Part shown: positions 59,661-64,000 of the stretch, piece by piece
Numbering within the stretch: the first letter of the stretch is position 1
Layout: every line of letters begins with the position of its first letter
Source of the DNA: CAXMPK01 sp964195405
GTDB taxonomy: Bacteria > Actinomycetota > Acidimicrobiia > Spongiisociales > ZC4RG35
Direction of reading: 5' to 3'
Assembly: GCA_964195405.1 (NCBI GenBank)
Contig: CAXMPK010000267.1
Location: forward strand, 6,982-70,981
DNA: 64,000 nucleotides
Program-made: the position numbers and the translations under genes
Notes under the pieces: generated by a model
Databases searched by the model: none
Seen by the model: the letters and a program-made list of their open reading frames with translations, nothing else
What the model was told of the DNA's origin: nothing

Positions 59661-60454
59661 GCATCGATGTTGCCCTGATTCCAGCAGCGGGGCGAGGCAC
59701 CCGGATGCGTCCCGCCACCCGCGTTGTTCCCAAAGCTTTGCTCACGGTTGTTGACCGGCCAGCCATTCAATATGCCGTCGAGGAGGCGGCCCGCGCCGGG
59801 GCCAAGGAGGCGATCGTTGTTGTCGACCATGACGTTGGGCAGATGGTCTCCCAACACTTCAGCCTCGAGGACCCCCTCCCCGGCCTCGGGGACATCGTCA
59901 TCCGGCCGGTGACCCAAGAGGAGCCGCTGGGGCTCGGACATGCTGTCAACGAAGCGGCCGATATGGTGGGGGACCGACCCTTCTTCTGTCTGCTGTTCGA
60001 CAACATTGTTCGACCCGGGGGTGACGTGCTCATGCACCTGGCTGATGGGAGCCAAAACGGAACGAGGTCGGTGATGTGTCTTCGCGAACTGAGCGACGAG
60101 TTCCTCTCCAGATATGGTGTTGTCGTGCCGGCATCGAACGTCGACGACGGCTATCTCGATCTGGCAGGGGCCGTGGAGAAGCCGGGTCCAGAGAAGGCAC
60201 CGTCCCGTTTTGGTCTTGTTGGACGCTACGTGTTCACACCTGAGGTGTTTTCGATCCTGGACGAGACGACGCCAGGTGTTGGGGGAGAGATCCAACTGAC
60301 AGACGCCATCAACGAGCTAGGCAAGCGGGGGCGTCTCCGCGGCTGGGTTGGAGATCAGGATCTGCTCGATGTAGGCACCCCAGAAGGCCTCCTCCATGCC
60401 ACCTACCGGTTGGGGTCACACCAGTTCGGGCCGGAGGTGTTCGAGGACCAATGA
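59657..60454 (+). CDS. galU: UTP--glucose-1-phosphate uridylyltransferase
   Basis: 265 residues. The nucleotide-binding ALIPAAGRGTRMRPATRVVP with K in PKALLTVVDRPAIQYAVEEA, PLGLGHAVNEAADMVGDRPF and EIQLTDAINELGKRG match GalU. It makes UDP-glucose for envelope polysaccharides and glycolipids. It sits between plsY and moeA with 4 nt overlaps on both sides. It is slightly shorter than the usual 290-300 residues. Confidence 0.92.
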   Translation: MSIDVALIPAAGRGTRMRPATRVVPKALLTVVDRPAIQYAVEEAARAGAKEAIVVVDHDVGQMVSQHFSLEDPLPGLGDIVIRPVTQEEPLGLGHAVNEAADMVGDRPFFCLLFDNIVRPGGDVLMHLADGSQNGTRSVMCLRELSDEFLSRYGVVVPASNVDDGYLDLAGAVEKPGPEKAPSRFGLVGRYVFTPEVFSILDETTPGVGGEIQLTDAINELGKRGRLRGWVGDQDLLDVGTPEGLLHATYRLGSHQFGPEVFEDQ

Positions 60455-61680
60455 GACCACTAGAAGACGTTCGCGCTCACGTCTTGTCAACCGTCGGTCG
60501 TCTCGAAACTGAGCAGATCGACTTTCGAGACGGATTGTGGCGTGTCCTGGCCGAGCCGGTGGTCGCAACTGAGAATGTGCCTCCTTTCGCTAATTCGGCT
60601 ATGGACGGTTTCGCTGTACAAGGAGCCGACGTAGAAGACGCCGGGGCGGAGCTTCTCATTCTCGAGGATGTCGCCGCGGGACAGGTTGCAGGTTCAAAGG
60701 TCAGTTCGGGTGATGCGATCAGGATCATGACCGGGGCTCCAATGCCCGACGGTGCCGACACGGTGGTGAGAGTTGAGGACACTGCTGCAGAGGACGGAAA
60801 AGTTTCTGTCAGCGTCTCGGTGCCTGGAGGCACCTACGTCCGACCGGCCGGGGGAGACGTCGCTGCTGGTCAAAAAGTGTTCGACGCCGGTGTTCGGATG
60901 GGTCCGATGCACGTCGGTGTCCTGGCCACACTCGGGCAGGTGGCACCCGTGGTGTCCCGTCGGCCCAAGGTCGCAATCATGTCGACCGGCGATGAGCTTC
61001 AGCCACCCGAAACTCGCGATCTCGGCCCAGGGATGATTCGCGATTCGAATCGACCGATGCTCCGATCGATTCTCCAGGCGGTTGGGGTCGACATCCTCGA
61101 CATCGGAACTATCCCTGATGACGCCGACGCCTTGAGGGCCGCGCTTGGTCGTGCCGCCGTCGAGTCCGACCTCATCGTCACGACCGGTGGTGTCTCGATG
61201 GGTGATTATGACGTGACCAAGGCGGTGCTCGAGGATGACACCGGGGTCGAATTCATCTCGGTTGCCATGAAACCCGGCAAACCCTTTGCCTTCGGACAGC
61301 TTGGGGGTACCCCTTTCTTCGGTCTGCCCGGCAATCCGGTTTCGGTCATGGTGTCCTTCGAGCAGTTTGTCCGCCCGGCGCTGTTGTCGATGCAGGGAGC
61401 CGTCCGGGTGCTTCGCCCCCAAGTCCTCGGGATCGCCGGGGAGAATCTGCTCACCGACCCCGAGAAGACGGTATTCCTGAGGGTTGAAACTTCATATCGC
61501 GATAGCCAGCTCGTGGCGACACCCACCGGTAGTCAAGCCTCCAACGTCCTCTCAGGTGCGGCAGCGGCTGATGCATTCGCCGTGGTGCCGCGTGGTGTGG
61601 CCGACATCGAGGAGGGCCGTCCTGTGATTCTCGAGTTGTTCCGTGCTCTCGAGACGAGAAAGGTCGACGATGCCATCTGA
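60451..61680 (+). CDS. moeA: Molybdopterin molybdotransferase MoeA / gephyrin-like (Glp)
   Basis: 409 residues. FANSAMDGFAVQGADVED, VRPAGGDVAAGQKVF, IMSTGDELQPPE, IVTTGGVSMGDYDVTKAVLE and FFGLPGNPVSVMVSFEQFVR are the MoeA blocks. It inserts molybdate into MPT-AMP. In Corynebacteriales a MoeA paralogue next to galU (Glp) works in cell division with the membrane receptor GlpR; a GlpR-like gene follows two genes on, so a dual role is possible. Confidence 0.93.
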   Translation: MRPLEDVRAHVLSTVGRLETEQIDFRDGLWRVLAEPVVATENVPPFANSAMDGFAVQGADVEDAGAELLILEDVAAGQVAGSKVSSGDAIRIMTGAPMPDGADTVVRVEDTAAEDGKVSVSVSVPGGTYVRPAGGDVAAGQKVFDAGVRMGPMHVGVLATLGQVAPVVSRRPKVAIMSTGDELQPPETRDLGPGMIRDSNRPMLRSILQAVGVDILDIGTIPDDADALRAALGRAAVESDLIVTTGGVSMGDYDVTKAVLEDDTGVEFISVAMKPGKPFAFGQLGGTPFFGLPGNPVSVMVSFEQFVRPALLSMQGAVRVLRPQVLGIAGENLLTDPEKTVFLRVETSYRDSQLVATPTGSQASNVLSGAAAADAFAVVPRGVADIEEGRPVILELFRALETRKVDDAI

Positions 61681-62161
61681 TCAGGAGTTCACCCATCTGA
61701 ACAAGACAGGAGAGGTGCACATGGTGGATGTTGGCTCGAAGGATTCAACCTCGCGAGTGGCGGTCGCTGAGGGACTGGTGGCCATGTCGTCGGATCTGGC
61801 GTCGCGGTTCTTTGAGGGAGATCTCCCCAAGGGTGACGCCGCCGCGGTCGCCAGGATTGCCGGTATCACCGGAGCCAAGAAGACCTCGGATCTGATACCG
61901 CTTTGCCACCCGATTTCGCTTACCGGTGTCGAAGTGACGCTAGAGCCGGCTTCACATGGGGTGCGTATTACGGCTACCGTTTCCACCACAGGCCAGACCG
62001 GTGTTGAAATGGAGGCGATGACAGCCGTTTCAACCGCAGCCCTGACGGTCTACGACATGGTCAAAAGCGTCGAGCGCGGCGTCACCATTGAGACTGTCCG
62101 TCTGATTCACAAAGCGGGTGGAAGATCGGGCGAATGGACCCGGCCAAAGGTCGTTGATTGA
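61670..62161 (+). CDS. moaC: Cyclic pyranopterin monophosphate synthase MoaC
   Basis: 163 residues. FTHLNKTGEVHMVDVGSKDS, GAKKTSDLIPLCHPISLTGV and MEAMTAVSTAALTVYDMVKS are the MoaC signature (active-site K and H). It forms cPMP in molybdenum cofactor synthesis. The start overlaps moeA by 11 nt. No moaA, moaD or moaE is in the window. Confidence 0.95.
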   Translation: MPSDQEFTHLNKTGEVHMVDVGSKDSTSRVAVAEGLVAMSSDLASRFFEGDLPKGDAAAVARIAGITGAKKTSDLIPLCHPISLTGVEVTLEPASHGVRITATVSTTGQTGVEMEAMTAVSTAALTVYDMVKSVERGVTIETVRLIHKAGGRSGEWTRPKVVD

Positions 62162-62210
62162 GTGTGGTCATCACCACTACGCTCAGTGTTGGACGGAGCA
62201 ACTAGGAGAC

Positions 62211-62648
62211 ATGGAAACTAGCGTCATAGTTGGCCTGCTTGTCATAGCAGCCGTGTGGAGCGTCTACCTCCTCCCTATGGTTTTTGGGGAGCGCAAGGAA
62301 GCATTGAGTTCCACCGAGGAGTTCGATCGCTGGACCCACTCGATGGCTTATGTCCAGAAGCACACCGCATCTGACCTGGCAGCCAGCCACCGTGACGGGG
62401 TCCAACGTCGGAGACGGCGAACCCTCGCTGTTCTACTCGGGCTGACAGTTCTCAGCCTTTTTGGGGCCTGGTACTTCAACTCGCTCCCGTTGTTGTTGTC
62501 TGGACTCTTCTTTGGCTCTCTGGTCACCTTGTATTTGCTGGTTCTGGCCCAGCTGAAGCAGCGGCGCAACCTTCGCCTGAAGGTCACACATGTGGCCGAG
62601 CGCACTCCTGAATGGGAGGAGCCGCAGGTCAAGGTCGTCGGTAGTTGA
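62211..62648 (+). CDS. GlpR/SepX-like membrane protein
   Basis: 145 residues from ATG 62211 (AGGAG, 2-6 nt). The N-terminal helix SVIVGLLVIAAVWSVYLLPM is followed by a charged loop (EEFDRWTHSMAYVQKHTASD), an Arg-rich RRRRRTLAVLLG and two more membrane helices. This layout and its position behind galU-moeA match GlpR/SepX proteins that recruit the gephyrin-like Glp to the actinobacterial divisome. Identification is by layout and context, with modest sequence support. Confidence 0.6.
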   Translation: METSVIVGLLVIAAVWSVYLLPMVFGERKEALSSTEEFDRWTHSMAYVQKHTASDLAASHRDGVQRRRRRTLAVLLGLTVLSLFGAWYFNSLPLLLSGLFFGSLVTLYLLVLAQLKQRRNLRLKVTHVAERTPEWEEPQVKVVGS

Positions 62649-63256
62649 ACCTCGATTCGATCGGTCAGATCCGCACAATTCTCGATGCTCGGTTCGCCGC
62701 GCGCGAGAAGGGAATCACCGGATCGAGACGGGTGATTCGAGCATCGGCAAACGGCATCCGCGCGCTGCATCGACGTGAATGGGACCAGGCTGCCGCGTTG
62801 ATCGACACGGCAGAGGCCGAGTTGGCGGAAATCTCCGACGCTCTCGTAGACCACCCCGAGATGAAACACGCTGGTTTCGTGAGTGACGCCGCCAAGGAAT
62901 ACGCCGAGGCCCGGATCACCCAAGCAGTCTTCACGGATGTGGAGATCCCAACCTTCGAGGATTTGGAAATGGACCCTGTGCCTTATCTCCATGGGCTGGG
63001 TGAGGCCGTGGGGGAGATGCGTCGTCGCATGCTCGACCTTCTCCGCGATGAGAAACTGGTCGAGGCGGAGACAACCCTCGAGGAGATGGACGACATCGTC
63101 GACATGCTGGCCAGCATCGACTACCCCGACGGCATGACCAACGGTCTGCGTCGAACAACCGACGTGTTCAGGTCACTCGTCGAGCGCTCCCGCTCAGACC
63201 TCACCGCGACAATCGTTCAGGAGCGCCTCCGCGAAGACCTCGCGAACCTCAGCTAG
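62645..63256 (+). CDS. Translin-family protein
   Basis: 203 residues from TTG 62645 overlapping the upstream stop. All-helical: REKGITGSRRVIRASANGIR, EYAEARITQAVFTDVEIPTF, VPYLHGLGEAVGEMRRRMLD and ETTLEEMDDIVDMLASIDYP followed by GLRRTTDVFRSLVERSRSDL. This is the bacterial/archaeal translin-like family, related to the eukaryotic nucleic-acid-binding translin. Function in bacteria is unknown. Confidence 0.75.
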   Translation: MNLDSIGQIRTILDARFAAREKGITGSRRVIRASANGIRALHRREWDQAAALIDTAEAELAEISDALVDHPEMKHAGFVSDAAKEYAEARITQAVFTDVEIPTFEDLEMDPVPYLHGLGEAVGEMRRRMLDLLRDEKLVEAETTLEEMDDIVDMLASIDYPDGMTNGLRRTTDVFRSLVERSRSDLTATIVQERLREDLANLS

Positions 63257-63301
63257 TACGACCCGTATCCGGTCCGAATCAGCTCATCCTCGCGGCGCCG
63301 A

Positions 63302-63307
63302 TAGAAT
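63302..63307 (+). promoter_or_regulatory. Possible -10 box of the tRNA-Ala gene
   Basis: TAGAAT ends 17 nt before the tRNA 5' end. No convincing -35 element is visible at 16-18 bp upstream. Confidence 0.3.
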
Positions 63308-63323
63308 TCCCCGCTCCCGCAAA

Positions 63324-63397
63324 GGGGCTGTAGCTCAGCCTGGCAGAGCACCTCGTTCGCAACGAGGGGGTCACGGGTTCAAATCCCGTCAGCTCCA
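63324..63397 (+). tRNA. tRNA-Ala (anticodon CGC)
   Basis: Acceptor GGGGCTG (63324-63330) pairs with CAGCTCC (63390-63396) and includes the G3-U70 pair that defines alanine tRNAs; discriminator A at 63397. The anticodon arm CCTCG-TTCGCAA-CGAGG gives CGC. The T-arm ACGGG-TTCAAAT-CCCGT is complete. CCA is not encoded. The 3' end is the likely attachment site for the adjacent integrase. Confidence 0.97.
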
Positions 63398-63502
63398 CAA
63401 CAGAAATGCATGCTATCTGCTGGCGAAAACACTGGTCTGCTCCTTTACGTCTCTTGTCCGCGGAGTTATTCGTCACATTTCCGTCACACGAGCTATCGAT
63501 TC

Positions 63503-64000
63503 TTAAGATTTCGCTATCTCTGAGTAGTCAGGCGTGGCGTCGGCTGCTCCTGAGTCATCCGGCTGTATCCACTTCGCATACACCTCGGCCGTGACCCGAG
63601 GAGTGCTGTGTCCTAGGCGTGCTGCCACTTCGGTGAGCGGTACGTGATTCTCCAGCAACTGAGTCACGTGCAAGTGGCGAATCTGATGAGGTGTTACACC
63701 TTCCCATCCCGCTCTCCGTGCTGCCGGTCGCCAGTAGCGACCCGAAAACCGTCGCGGCGGAAGAGGTCTGCCCTCAGGCGATGGAAAGACCATCTCGGAG
63801 TGTGATTCCGCTATCTGAGATTCCAGAATTCGTACATACCATTCGGGCAGTGTGACCGTCCGTGACCTCCGCGACTTCGTAGGTCCAAACGTTCCGTCGT
63901 CGTGAAGGGTTCTCTGGATACGTACCGCCGGGCGTGGAACCTGCACCACGTCCTCGGTCTTCAGTGCCAATGCTTCCCCTATTCGAGCTCCTGTAGCGAC
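63503..64000 (-). CDS. Tyrosine recombinase/integrase, C-terminal catalytic domain (runs off window)
   Basis: 166 codons, open to the window edge. Catalytic residues are visible: Arg I in VATGARIGEALALK, HxxR in PHQIRHLHVTQLLENHVPL, His III in ARLGHSTPRVTAEVYAKW and the nucleophile Tyr in the same segment. The beta-hairpin Lys is in GPTKSRRSRTVTLP. It points toward tRNA-Ala, 105 bp away, the usual layout of an island or prophage integrated in the tRNA 3' end. Confidence 0.93.
   Translation of the reverse strand, partial: VATGARIGEALALKTEDVVQVPRPAVRIQRTLHDDGTFGPTKSRRSRTVTLPEWYVRILESQIAESHSEMVFPSPEGRPLPPRRFSGRYWRPAARRAGWEGVTPHQIRHLHVTQLLENHVPLTEVAARLGHSTPRVTAEVYAKWIQPDDSGAADATPDYSEIAKS

Noticed and set aside
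1..64000. Insertion sequences, transposases, rRNA genes, toxin-antitoxin or defence modules
   Set aside because: None could be recognised on either strand; the only mobile-element gene is the integrase at the right edge.

Overview
The window looks like a chromosomal segment of a high-GC Gram-positive (Actinomycetota). The evidence is an F420-type LLM oxidoreductase, myo-inositol-phosphate synthase, menaquinone genes, a class E sortase, an MprAB/PepD-like stress module, a galU-moeA-GlpR/SepX-like division neighbourhood, many GTG/TTG starts and ATGA/GTGA stop-start overlaps. Protein flavour (SufB N-terminus, Thr-rich lipoprotein linkers, DUF5317, DUF6941) suggests Acidimicrobiia or a neighbouring deep lineage; this is inference. 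Most of the DNA is densely packed core genome.

Layout. 0-9 kb: 5' end of ppdK, a META lipoprotein, menA/menB diverging from menE, an MFS exporter operon with SDR, O-methyltransferase and ArfB, then ino1. 9-15.3 kb: M23 peptidase, a lone sufB, a broken M15-like lipoprotein gene and a patch of small poorly conserved genes, including a double-HTH protein. 15.3-18.4 kb: response regulator, histidine kinase and HtrA protease. 18.4-22 kb: a cobalamin riboswitch with a readable translational switch, in front of btuF-btuC-btuD-like genes and cobO. 22-33 kb: ABC exporter, APH-like kinase, DUF885 peptidase, flavin reductase, LysM-M23 peptidase, rlmN, LLM oxidoreductase and gamma-glutamyltransferase. 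33-36 kb: a hairpin-rich 495 bp gap, then a membrane HD-GYP protein and a degenerate membrane HD partner. 36-45 kb: DUF5317, enoyl-CoA hydratase, sortase E, TlpA-like redoxin, aconitase, a PEP-mutase family lyase, and a SufR-like regulator diverging from mrp over a perfect 12 bp palindrome. 45-52.5 kb: a polyamine-type catabolic cluster (FAD oxidase, class III aminotransferase, PotD-like binding protein, C45 acyltransferase, GNAT, agmatinase-type ureohydrolase) with a 49-codon potA remnant and no permeases. 52.5-63.3 kb: MFS, dapB, TPP lyase, DUF2237, uppP, SAF, FmdB zinc ribbon, plsY-galU-moeA-moaC-glpR-like-translin. 63.3-64 kb: tRNA-Ala(CGC) followed by a tyrosine integrase pointing at it, which marks the edge of an integrated element running out of the window.

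The genes fall into working groups: menaquinone synthesis; B12 import and adenosylation under one riboswitch; Fe-S assembly (sufB, SufR-like regulator, mrp) split over 33 kb; envelope maintenance (HtrA, M23 peptidases, sortase, UppP); and division/lipid/sugar-nucleotide supply (plsY, galU, moeA, GlpR-like). I found no wholly new multi-gene defence or biosynthetic system. The best follow-up targets are the riboswitch expression platform, the SufR-like/mrp operator, the GlpR-like locus, the double-HTH protein, the structured gap at 33 kb and the tRNA-Ala island edge.
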